The notes beneath the pieces were generated by a model. That model was not told the DNA's origin, made no database searches, and saw nothing but the letters and a program-made list of their open reading frames with translations. A stretch of 64,000 bases of DNA from Balanoglossus misakiensis (taxonomy: Eukaryota > Hemichordata): positions 8,370,001-8,434,000 of the forward strand of contig CM082580.2 in assembly GCA_040954595.2 (NCBI GenBank), read 5' to 3'. Shown here one piece after another: positions 12,729-24,306 of the stretch. Made by a program: the position numbers and the translations under genes. Every line of letters begins with the position of its first letter. Within the stretch, counting starts at the first letter, position 1.

Positions 12729-15700
12729 TCATTTCAAGACAAGCGATGGATCTGTTGTCAGATTCTCCATGTGCGTGATCTTGCTCTGCACCCTTTCACC
12801 GAGACGGTTGTATCGCTTTTTCAAGAACATCTCAAGCTCTCGTTCCCTCTTCTCCCTGAAGACAACAAAAACGTGACATTTATTTGAGGGTTTTTAAATA
12901 TTTTCCCCTCAGTCAATTCTGGTTCATCACAAAAAAAAAGAATTTAAACCAAAATGCCATTCTCTGAAATACACATTATCACAATAAATAGTGTAGTTGT
13001 CCTTCCTTCTCCTTGTGTCATTTCAGACAACAATATGAACGTTTGTGTCTTGTACATACCTGGGCACAGGTCCAACACTTGATACAGGATTGTTATGCAC
13101 AGGAAGTTTGGGACCATGAGGAAACTCCTCACTGGAAAAAAGAAAAAATTAAATACATAAATACAATAATAAACATTCCATTTACCGAAAGAATTTTACT
13201 TGTTCCTCTTTTTCACAGTGAAAATTTTAACTTCCCGGGCAATGCTGTTCATATAGAGTCCAGCTACACAGCTTGATCTCAAAGATACCATAGAAAACAA
13301 TGGGTTAGAATCAAACCATTATGGCGAAAGGGTTAAACAACCTGCAAATGGCTTCATGAAAGTGGTGTGATCTACACTGTCAAAGCATGCGACTGAAGTT
13401 TGCTTATATTGGAGTTTACCTCGCTTGACCTTCTGGGACCGGTGTTGGACTCAGAGGCTGTTCCACCAATGGGAACTGCGCATTGACCATCTGTGGCGTC
13501 AGCATAATGTCTTCAGCGACCGACTTGTCGGTGTCCTCCGTCTTACTCACGTCATCGCCATCGCCTTCATCATCCCTGTACATGTATTTGAAATCAATGT
13601 CAGCTGTTATGATGCGTTATGTCACAATGTGCCAAAAAGGCATGAGGTACATCATTCCTAATGCCCCAGACACTGTCTTTTTACGGAGACCATCAAACAT
13701 CTCATGCCATGTAATTGTAAGGTTCATTAATACCGCCACAGTTCACTAACAACATCCCTATCTCTCCAAAGTGTGGGTTAGATTTCGTGCTGGAACTTAC
13801 GAATTATCACTGTAGGTCATTTCCACCCTGTCATCTGGCGGCAAGCCATCCAGGAGAGCCGGCACATCACTGGGCAGGATGTCTTCACTGAACGGATCAG
13901 TCCTGCAACAAACAACACTCTGGTAGTTAGGAACAAGGTGACATTGCCAGGCACTCCCAGAACTGGGACAACAAATTGTGAGAGTCCTCCTTATTTTATA
14001 CCAAAGAACTGAGTACGCCAACATAATCTTCTGCTGGGAAATGGTAGTAGCATACACATATTATTTCAGGGATACACTTACCATCTTGGCACCCAAACGT
14101 TGGTAAGTGTTGGGGTGTTGGACAGTGACACTAAACCTTGTGATGGGAATTTCTTCCATTGCATTACTCCTCTAATAACATCCTACAAAGTGAACAAAGG
14201 CAAAATAACATGTAAATTGAGGAAAAGTCTTGATATAATTTACATCCCAAAAATTTCACCACAGTAAGATCTTCATGTTTAGTTGTATAATCCATTCAAA
14301 GAGGGAGTTGGCCTGTCAGAACTGTATCCATAAGTTCATTGGAAGGAAGGTTTCATGAATCCATGCAAACACTCACCTCTCTGTCGAGGAACTTCTTCAG
14401 GGTAGCTGCATGTTTGTTGGTTGAGTCTTTGTGAGTGTAACGCGGTAGTGGGCAGAGGTGGAAATCCGGATCTACTTCAGCGTACGGCAACGGTGGTAAA
14501 AACACTTGCAAGCCGGGTGCTGGATTCTGTAAGGGGGGGGGGGGGATAAACAGAGATCAGGAGTGTTCACAGATATTGCTTGTTTTGCACACAAAATGCC
14601 AATTCAATTTTCCTTCATTGAACCGACACATGGAAAACAATTTTTTTAGTAGACACATTCACAACTGGCATGCACTACTGGTTCAAATTTTTTTCTATAT
14701 ATTTCTTTCTACTCACAAAAATGTGCAATGATGGATATTCAATGGGTTTGAAGAGTGCCGCTGGTGGTGCCAATGCCATGGCTTCTTCTCCTTCCTGTGC
14801 TCGCTCATAGACTTCTTCACCCAGGCTACCGGCTTCATCTCCCTGAGTCCATGCTGAGCCTGGAGGAGCCGGCGGTGCTGATAGAGTGATGATTTCGTCC
14901 TGTTGGAAAGGTGACAAGACGTAGAAGCTGATAAATTTGACTGACTTTTACCTATACATAGGTAGCAAATTTCATAAACTTGGCATCAACTTTGAAGTTT
15001 TTGCATCGTTTTGGGAAAAAAAGTGTAAGAAAAGTGTACAAACCAAAATGTTTGTGAAAATTATCCAAACAAAGCCTTTTTTTTTACCCACCTCTGCCCC
15101 AGCTCTCAGTGGTCTCACCAACTTGGGCGCCACATAGCCACTCGACGAATCATGGATGTTGTGTGCTTTGTATCCCATCGACCTGTATTGCTGCGGAACC
15201 TGCGAGAAACAGACACAGGTCATTCATATCGGTGTCATATAAAACCAACGGCATATTACCATGTCATTAGTCTCGGAAATTGACAATAAACACTAACAAT
15301 GTTAGTTTCAAAACAGTCTGGTGTGTTAACCTCTGCTCACACACATGTCATTTACAGTCCCCAGTCAATGCAGATATAAGGTTTTGCAAGTCAGTTTTTA
15401 TGGCTGCATAAAAAGACTGGACTGTGTAAATGCACTATAATATTCCTGAAATATGTCATGGTAGACATGATTATACATGATAGTTTCCCCTTTGTATTGG
15501 TGAAGGACATGACCCTCTTTTCCTAAATAGCTCAAATTCTTTTTAATTTATGCTGCGACTATTTCTGGAGGAAGTAGCTGACAGCAGCTGTTCCATGATT
15601 TATGGAGATAACGTGAAAAAAAAATTATGCGTGAAACTGTGGTAGAATGCAATGGGTTGTTGCGGTAGATTTCAATAATTTTCTTTGTGCATACGTTACC

Positions 15701-18700
15701 TTGAGATTTGTGTACGGAACTTTCCTCTTCACAAAGATTTCTGTCGGCTTGTAGGGTACCATGCCCAAAGCATCAGGTGCCTGGAAGGTCAAACAAACAC
15801 ATAATCCCATGAAACTCTTGGGTAATTTTATGAGATAACGATTACAGGAATACATTTTTGGGTCAATATATCACTGTCTTTTCCATTTTCCAGTACAGTC
15901 GCTGGATGAAAGACAACTTTCAGACGGATAAAACCTTACCATGTCATCTTTGACATCTGGTGGTGTGTAAGCAGGGAAGGCGTGTGGCAAGACTCTCTCC
16001 GATGTTATTTCAATGGCCACATCCTTCACGTTGGCGTCTTTGTTATCGCCGTAAGTAGCTGTGGTTAAAGAGAGAGTGAGTGAATAAGCCATACCAAGTG
16101 ACTGGCGGGGTGAGATGAACGATTTTTTCTGTGATAAGATGAAAATGAAAACTCTGAATGACTTTTCGTGAACAGAGAAGACGCATCTTAATCAACTCAC
16201 CTGACGGTTCCCTGCCTGCACGCCCGGCCCTGTAGTCTTCCACCAGCTTCTTGATCAGCCGCAACCTCTGATTGACCCTCAACCGCACGATCACCTTCCA
16301 GGCCGCCTGCTGAAACCTGCTGGTGGCCCGATGCCTCAGCGCCCAGGGGTCGTTGGTGTAGGTGTCGAACTTGGCCTGGGTGCTGGGCGTGTAGTCCGCC
16401 CGACGGTGCGTCCGCCTCTGCGTGCAGGCCGTGCAGGCTCTGTTGAACTCGATGTCCGGGAGAGGGTCGCCTCGCTGAAACTGTATGTTGCCAAAACAGA
16501 TTCAGAAACATGATCAGCACACAGAGAATATAATTCTGGCATTTGACATGGCGAGTTGTACGGTGACAAAAATACAAAATTCTCTCCAAGGATCTTTCTC
16601 ACTCACATGATATTCTCTCTCTGCTTCTCGCCTCGCTTCAATGATTTCCACTCTTTGACTAGCTGTGATCTGTTCACGTCCCAAATGAACTTGCCTGTTG
16701 AGAAAAAAAAATATACACACGAAAATACATATGGTAAGTAATGGATATAAATTTTGACATTTCAGAGCTAGTACAACCTTCAGTTATCATGTCAGGGGTA
16801 GTAAACACTGCAATTTTCTTCACAACACTATGCTCATTTGTGGGATTTTGGAACCCGTATCAGTCACTCACCATCTGAGTTGGTTTCTCCTCTCCGATAA
16901 CACATCCTGTTTCACTTCATGCTCAAACAGCGCCTCTTTCATCTGTCGCGTGCTTGGACCGGACTCCTTTTTGGCTAGCACAGCTGTTGTGGCAAAGAAA
17001 CAGAGATAGAGGAAGAGGATGTAATTGATATCCGAGTGATTGGCCGTACCCAACAATTTGACAGATAAAGGGTTATAAAAGAGATGTTTTAGTATTGCAT
17101 CCATGTAGGGGGGTCAGCAAGGGTCACATAACGCACACCTCTGAACCAGATATTATTTTGTGTTACTTGTAGTACTAGTACCACCACTGTTCAAGTGACA
17201 ATCACATGACACCAGGGTTCAAATACCACTGCTAAACCTCCTTCTAGTTACCCTTAAAAATCTTTGGACCAAGACATACCATATTTGTGGCTTTCAAAGG
17301 TGAGTAAGCAGTTAGGATTTTAATACTTTCAGGCATGCAGCAGCAAATCAAACCATGCAGGAAAAAGGCAGAAAGCACCGTCAGAGAAAAAGGGTGTCAT
17401 TTTAAATATCCAGCTCTCTGTTCCTTTTTTTTTTGATAAGCAACTTGTAAGATTCGGCATGCAAAAGAAATAGATGTCACACCACACTTGTGATTTCAAG
17501 CTCTGTCGACCACACAACTACTGCCCAGCATAAGGAATTTGATTTGCTTTGTGATGAGAGAATTTCAGCAGAGAAACATGATTGATTGCAGATTGTGGGT
17601 TTGCAGAGCCAAAAAGTGCAAGCAGAGATACAGCAAATCAATAATTCTGCCACCAAAAACAATGCAAGCACACAATGCAGCTACAATACCTTGCACAACT
17701 GTGAAGCAAAACATTTGAAGAAAGCAATAAAAAAAAATAGAGAGAGAAAATAAAACAGGCAATGTAAGCGAAAACAAGCTCTTGCAAAAGCAGCTAGAAC
17801 AAAATGCATCATACATGTTTAAGAGGCATGTCAGTTGCAGGCTCATTGATAGTATGCATGCAGCAAATAATTGTGCGAAATTGATAATGCATAGATCTAT
17901 CATCACATCTTAAGTGTTCTCCAGCACTTTCCCGTTCTAAAGATAAAGCGATTTATAAATTCAGTATGCACAACTCCATGTATAAATTAATATGCAACTA
18001 CATTCATCGATGCTATCGTCAATTCTGGAATAATCACAGCGCACAAAATGTTAATGCACTCCTTGTAAAGCTACTGATAAGCAAACTTTTCATCATTCCA
18101 TTTTTTCCACATTCATCTCTGACTTCAACTTAAGTCAGAGAACACGCGACTCACCATCTCTCAGGTCCTTGGCTCTCATTTTCCCTTGCTCCTGATTAAG
18201 TACATAACTGACTGCGTGTGTGCTGTTGAGGTTTGTGGGGAACCTGAAGCCGGCATAGTCGATTTCCTGCGGTGGCACCTTGGGTTTGCTCTTGCTTCGC
18301 CTCTTCTTCCTGGCCATGTTGACCGGCGAGATGGAGTGAGGATCCAGCATGGGGCCGTCATCGGTGCCCTCGTCGAAGGTGTCCTCTCTCATCCGCTCTT
18401 CAGCGTCCGCTCTGAGGGGGAAGGAGACTGTATTAGATTGGCGTATTATCCGTCACTACGGTACTCAGAGATATAAAACCAGATCAGGGTGCAGATACAA
18501 GAAAGAGTTAGTAGCCATCTATGATCCACTTTGCCTTTTTTTGCCTTTGTGTCTACATTTAAAGTCTTTTCCACACTTACCTTGCGAGGCCTGGGTGCGA
18601 CACCCCTGTGATTGAGCAGACCAGCGGCTTTGAATTGAACTGGGATATGTTCAGCTGTAATTTCATGTGAGCTGTGCTGAAGTCGGTCGGTGCAAACGTG

Positions 18701-21256
18701 ACAGATATTCCCAGTTCCCCGTTGGCCGGTACGATGCCAGTCAACGGAGTGATACTGAACGCTGGATGGGGCTGTAGGTAGGTCAGCTGGAACTCAAAGT
18801 CAATGGGAGCGTTGCAGCGTAGAGGGATCACTTTCGTAGACCTACATTTCAAGAGAAAAGATGTGAAGTCGCATCTGGTTAAGTAGCTGCTCAGTTACAG
18901 ATGGCACCGACTTCTGTTGTCGATCAATAATATGAAAATATCAGAAGAGAACCACGCAGATGGCTTGCCTTCCTCTGTAAATTGAATCCAAGCACACGGT
19001 TGCAAGAGCATGAAGATGTGGAAAGCTGCACTTACGTCTGTGAAACCGGTGTCGGCTGGAAATAAATGATCTCCGGGAAATCAGCCGTGTTCATCACAGG
19101 GTATGCATGGATCGGTATGATGAGATTCTCATCTTCCTGCAAAATGAAAAACACTGTCATCAGCTTCACCGATCTCAAATAGCACGATAACAACATCTTC
19201 ATCACCATCGGGCCGAGTGTGCAGAGGGAAATCCGATAGTCTTTCGGACGGGTGGCACATGTGGTTAGCTGTCATCAACACTAACGTTACGTGCTCAATA
19301 ATCTGCTGACCAAAATGAATTTCAAATCCTGCTCACACACTAGATGTTTTCCAGAATTTACAACACAGTAAAAGTTAAATCTTTAATCTAATATTAGTAC
19401 TTCAACACCGAAAGGCCTGTGACATCGATCATCACTTTACCTGATTTTCCCACAAAGGTACTGATAATTCCACTTGGATGACACAATTACCGAGTTTCCC
19501 TACTGGCAGTCTGTGTTACACTAACGCGTTTCCACACACACACAGGATTTGACAGATGTAATAGAATGAAATGTCTCACCCGGGAAGGGTCAGATGCCAT
19601 GCAATGAAATTTACAACAGAGAGGGCAAGAAGTCTGTATAGCAATATGCACATTGGTATGTGTCACATTGTTTCTCAATTCAGCAGTTATTTTCTTCCTG
19701 TTTATGACCCTGCGCACAAATGTTTGCTGCAGTTAAATCTTTGGGTGTCTGTCTTTCTCTCTCTCTGACATTTGCCCCTCGCACCACTTCTGCTTATCAG
19801 GGGCAAAGTTCCTGCAGAGGTCAGTGACACTATGCCTGAGCTGACTCCTTTGGTTGAACTGAACTATGGACCTGAAAAACAGCTCATCCACTAGAGCCTG
19901 TTGTACAAACTATCTTCATCTCATTAACCTATCACACTTATAATTATCTAACTCTGCATTGGGCAGTGAGTCAGTGAAATTGCAATAACTTTCATCACTC
20001 TACTTAACTTTAAAACAACATTCTTGCTTGACGTATGCAGTATGGAAACATGCAGACAAGATGTGAGAGTTGTTAGAATTTCACTGATTCCCATGAGATG
20101 GAAGAAAACCATCGGCATTTGCAAAAGACTACATGCCATTGCCAGTACAGAGGATTTCCATCCAAGTTAGCTGTGGTGCTTACCTTGCAGTGTATTCTGA
20201 TGCAGTCATAGTAGTACCTCCATTCATCTGGTACAAACTCAACAATGACATCCATGGTTAATCCAGGCACCAGCCTGTCATGCTTCTTGTACCTGATCCT
20301 GAAGTAGGCCGTGGATGGAGGTACTATGTGCATCTGTAAACATTCTGGCGAGATATTTGCAACCCTCTGCAAAGTGCACAAAACACACAAACATTTTCAG
20401 AATATCAAAAATATGTGATTTGCAAGAGTATTTTGTAAAAATATACATTTTTCACTGTTGTACAGTTATTTCAATCACCAAAGAAATATCAGATACTGGA
20501 TTGGCTAATATGCGTATAGTAATGCGATTACTTTTTAAGAGTAGAAATTGGTGTTTTTGGTGTCAGTGTACAGATACATGTACATACCAATGTTTGTTTG
20601 TGAATGACTCCAAGCTCGTATCCCCCGAAGTGAATGACTCCTGGTCTTGCTTGGACAACATCATTCTGATTCACTTTATGGAAGATTTCTGTTGAGAGAT
20701 AAAGTTAAGTGAATAAATATCACGGTACTGGTAGACAATCACATACATGTACCGGTACATAGATAAAGCACAAACAAACACTAGCACAGAGTACATGTAC
20801 ATCTTGTGTCAACAATAGTCTCATCTCTAAAGCAAAAATTGTTCGGAAACTGTTTTCATTACTCAAATTTCGCCTGATTCTATCCTTGCTCGAATTAACA
20901 CGTTTTATTTTACATGTAAATCACTAAAAAGGTCATGGTCAAATTGAAGATGATGATCAGGATCAATTACACTGCAATCGACAATTTCCCACTTTCTGTA
21001 AATAGTCTTGCGCTTTAATACCTTCATATGGTGTTTATCCCGAACTGTTAAAACAAAACCACTGAAAGCACTAAAAGATCTTATAGTAACTAAATACATT
21101 GATGTACTTACTCGTATCGAGCAGATGATTAGGAACAGGTATGTTTTTCTTTGGGGCCACCAGAGTGTCTGGCAACACTATTCCATTTGTACGTATCCCA
21201 TTTGTGCCCTTGTTAATTGGCCTAGAAACAGCCATCGTGCAACGTTTGACAGTCAA
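12729..21256 (-). CDS. CFAP221: Cilia- and flagella-associated protein 221 (PCDP1), 908 aa
   Basis: Nineteen coding exons in transcript order: 21256-21112, 20688-20588, 20366-20184, 19136-19036, 18841-18581, 18411-18155, 16983-16872, 16694-16607, 16480-16201, 16058-15940, 15780-15700, 15199-15092, 14899-14717, 14526-14377, 14182-14082, 13902-13801, 13575-13420, 13131-13060, 12855-12729. All are GT-AG and sum to 909 codons. A start at 21235 (MAVSRP...) is an alternative. The N-terminal third (about residues 60-265) has the Ig/MSP-like repeats of CFAP221: GVIHFGGYELG, DRLVPGL, VPDEWRYYYDCIRIHC, then IVPANGELGISVTF and QLNISQFNSKP. Later blocks also match the family: TRQMKEALFEHEV, WQVHLG, RPLRAGAEDEI and DVPALLDGLPPDDR. 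In algae and mammals this calmodulin-binding protein belongs to the C1d central-pair projection of motile cilia; loss causes ciliary dyskinesia. The human protein is 840 aa; the extra length here lies in linkers. Confidence 0.96.
13278..13336. repeat. Dispersed repeat copy A (intron of CFAP221)
   Basis: Contains ACCATAGAAAACAATGGGTT followed by AGAATCAAACCATTATGGCGAAAG and GGTTAA. It is related to a segment at 28905-28957 (TTACCATAGAAAACAAT, then GACCATGGTGATGAAAG, GTTAA). Family unknown. Confidence 0.5.
14527..14544. repeat. Poly-G (poly-C on minus) tract at a CFAP221 splice acceptor
   Basis: A run of about 12 G sits just beyond the TTACAG acceptor of CFAP221 exon 14. On the transcribed strand the polypyrimidine tract of this intron is therefore an uninterrupted run of C. 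Confidence 0.7.
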
Positions 21257-21369
21257 AAGTCAACACACAAGTAAATATTTCCCCTGTCCACAGCGTGGTA
21301 TATTAAGTTCCGCGTATGTGCGATATTAAATTAGTGGCTGAAAAAAAGTAGGTTGGTGTCTCCGTCTGC

Positions 21370-21384
21370 GAGGCCCAGGGTAAC
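21370..21384. promoter_or_regulatory. X-box-like RFX binding site upstream of CFAP221
   Basis: GAGGCC-CAG-GGTAAC fits the RFX consensus GTNRCC-N(0-3)-RGYAAC at 11 of 12 informative positions (A instead of T at position 2). It sits about 115 bp upstream of the CFAP221 start codon. RFX factors switch on genes of motile cilia through such sites, usually close to the start. The function here is inferred. Confidence 0.5.
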
Positions 21385-23862
21385 GGGCCTCGAGACGAGC
21401 ACAGCTACTCAGGGATGCAAGACCTCAACAAGGACATGGTTCATCGACGAATTCGAAGAGAAAAACACAGACACGAATATTATATCCAGAATAATTCCTC
21501 ACGGAACGCTTGTCTTGAAGGATCGATGAGCAACAAGCCAAAAACTTCTTGCCAAATCTTAATATTTTGACACCATAACAAATTTGTCAGTACGTCGCCA
21601 TCTTGAACTGGAGTGCATTACATTGAACTATGTTTCCAATATATCCATCCGCTAGTCGAAACAATTCAATGTTTGTGCTTTGTTTAATATAATTATTAAA
21701 CTTCGATGGGACAAAATGATGAGAAAAATAAACCATAAACTATAATCGCAAATGAAAACTATGAAGTTCTGAGAATATTTAATATCATGGCATTTCTGCG
21801 GAACGATCGTGATCACCAAGGAGTAAAGCGTCCACGGCCTGAATGTTTCTATGACGACTTTGCATTACTGGAGAAAAGATTTAACACTAGCGGATTTCTC
21901 GGAGCTCAACGTTGGTGTCAGCATCAGAAACAGAATCGTGCGTTTTAGGAGGTCGCGCAAAAAGTGATTCCGACTTTGACAAACTTTGTTTCTTGTTTGT
22001 TTGTTTTTCACACTGAGAACGGGAACCTTCAGTGGGATTTCCCTGGTCTGGTGCGTGCCTTACCTGTTCAAATTTTGAAAAAAATAATCATACATTATTT
22101 ATTGCTAACACGATTGGTAAAATTGAACTTAGCTTTTTTCCTAATAGAAAAAAGGTATAATTCAATACTTATACTGTAGACCCGGAGTCAAACGATGAAA
22201 TTTGAAAACAAAATGCATCTATTTGCTTCAGATTTTCAGCATGTGTTCCGTACATGATGTGTTTTTTTCTTCAAAGAAACCGCTCACAAATGGCGCATGT
22301 CGACACACTTCGTCTTTTATGAGTCTGCACGTAATGGAGCACAACTACATGTATTCTATTTTAAATATAGCTGTGTAAACTGTGATGGAAAACGTCTTTC
22401 CCCTAATGCGATACTTCTAAACAGTCTAAAGTTAAAAATTAAGAGCCTACCCGTCAGTTTTGGCGAGTGTTGCTAACACGGTACGCTAACTCGCTATTTC
22501 CCCGGCCCATTTCGGACACCTGGTGGTACAAGACGATCAAATATATATAGTAATCGTCACTTTAATCAATTGTTTGTGGGGTTTTTTTACTTGGTAATTT
22601 CTTACCGTGTATGATAATGATATTAAACCCGATTTGATATCACATTTCTTCACTCGGGCCCGTATATAGCTTCCTCTGGTAGGTGCGTTATTTTGGTAGG
22701 CATACGAAAAAAATCTTAGTGTTTTGTGTACGTTGTCCATTGTGTTCAAACCCTTTTAACTTCTTAACAAAGTCGGAGCAAAACGGAACCTAAAGCAGCA
22801 GCGACGCGTACTGCAGTTCGAATTTTACGACATTGCATATAAATCACCTCTTTTTCATTTATATAATTATGGAATACATGTATGTCAAAGTGTGAGGCTG
22901 GATTTCATAAAGTAGTCGCTTGCTAATTTTGCGTAACAGTGCCACCACCGGGCTCGAGAGGTAAATTCTTTCGATTACAATTTGTCATTCTTTTCAATTT
23001 ACAATTCTTTTGATTGATTGCTTGTATTACAAGTAGACGAACACGCAGGTGGGGTTTGGGTTTGGGACCTCAGTCCGTTGCTCACTACTGTTTCGGCTTT
23101 GCTGCCGTTTTCTTCAAAGAGCTGGTTCCCAGGTCTGGCGAACAATCAGAATCAGCCAGGGAGTCCATTCGAAAGCGAAAGTGACCGCGATTCTGATTCC
23201 GAAGCCAACTTTTCTTGCGTATAGCCTTGAGCGGCTCACTGAATGTAAGGTCATACATGATTGTATATTGATTACTACCCGGATCCGCTGATCATCTTGT
23301 ATAAGGTAAGTTGCGCTTTCCCCTTGACAATTTCCTTCAAGTTGATCGGCTACTATTGGTTCTATTAGTTGTAAACCTAGATATTAAAAGCACATTCACG
23401 TGTAACCAAATTACAGGCTTGAGTTTCTGGTAACACGGTTTTGCTTTTGTGCTGCTGGCTTGCGATGCGAGACCATCCGTGATGAGAGCGATACCATAAT
23501 GTTTTCTTAGCGATTGTCTACCAAAGCAGAGAGCAGTATTTCGAACGTCAACACGTTACAAAAGAACTGATTCTGTAGTTTTACATTTTTCTGCTTGATA
23601 TCTCATTCGAAGGTCAGCAGCTACATGAGTAGCCATGAATAATGATATGATGATTTCTCATAAAGCCTTGGGTCGCAGTACACCCATCATAGCCGGACAC
23701 TCGCACGGCGTTATGGGGCCACAGGGTGTTCTGCTGGTTGCTTTTATATATTGTTCATGTTGTAGTGTACAATTATGAACGAAGAGTTGTGTTAGTGTTT
23801 GTGTTTATCAATAGACGCAACATCTTGCTTACTGATCATGTGATGTAACAAAATGAGATAGC

Positions 23863-23950
23863 TGCAGTTCAGTAGCTCGAGGTTTTCAGTGCCTAGGTTT
23901 GTGTGTTCGCATTGGCAAACCAAGGCAAAACCTCGAGCTACTGAACTGCA
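23863..23950. ncRNA. Near-perfect hairpin, possible small-RNA precursor or foldback element
   Basis: A 24-nt arm (23863-23886, beginning TGCAGTTCAGTAGCTCGAGG) is exactly complementary to 23927-23950. After a 4-nt bulge (CAGT) the stem resumes with GCCTAGGTTTG paired to CAAACCAAGGC (10 of 11), closing on a 14-nt loop. Total about 88 nt. Size and shape resemble a microRNA precursor, though a 24-bp stem without mismatch would be unusual, and a foldback transposon remnant fits equally well. Expression is unknown, so the ncRNA type is provisional. Confidence 0.35.
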
Positions 23951-24306
23951 ACTAGGAAAAGACAGTTGTTGGAAACTGTAGGACCCTGAAAAAATGTCTC
24001 ACTTTCACATTTGCTTCATGCAATTCACGTACCAGTATCATCGGATGGATCAAAAATAAATAGCTGGAATGAATACTACGGTGAAACTGACATGTTTTAC
24101 TAAAGGAAAACCTGACTAAATGTGCTTTTAATTACATGTGTCAGTCATGAAGTCACCTAACAGGAGGGAGCTGGCTCTTTGCCATCCCTTCAAAAGCAGG
24201 GAGATGGGTCAGTTGTGTGATATGCAAATTTTAGTTGTCACCATAGTGACCCAGGCTGGGGCATTTTTTATTCCCATCTCACAGATGTGAAGAATGACAA
24301 TCCGTC

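Larger units (their letters stand above)
21257..24306. other. Intergenic region between divergent CFAP221 and sialyltransferase genes
   Basis: About 3 kb. It holds the CFAP221 promoter, a hairpin at 23863-23950 and perhaps the 5' UTR exon of the sialyltransferase. A GTATAAG|GTAAGT donor lies at 23305/23306, and a good acceptor (TTCCCATCTCACAG) ends at 24284, 23 bp before the sialyltransferase ATG. The frame at 23018-23224 is open but unrecognised; it may be UTR. Confidence 0.4.

Noticed and set aside
23018-23224. 68-codon + strand frame with Ser/Asp/Glu-rich end
   Set aside because: No homologue recognised and it ends in a stop before a donor site; more likely 5' UTR of the sialyltransferase, if transcribed.
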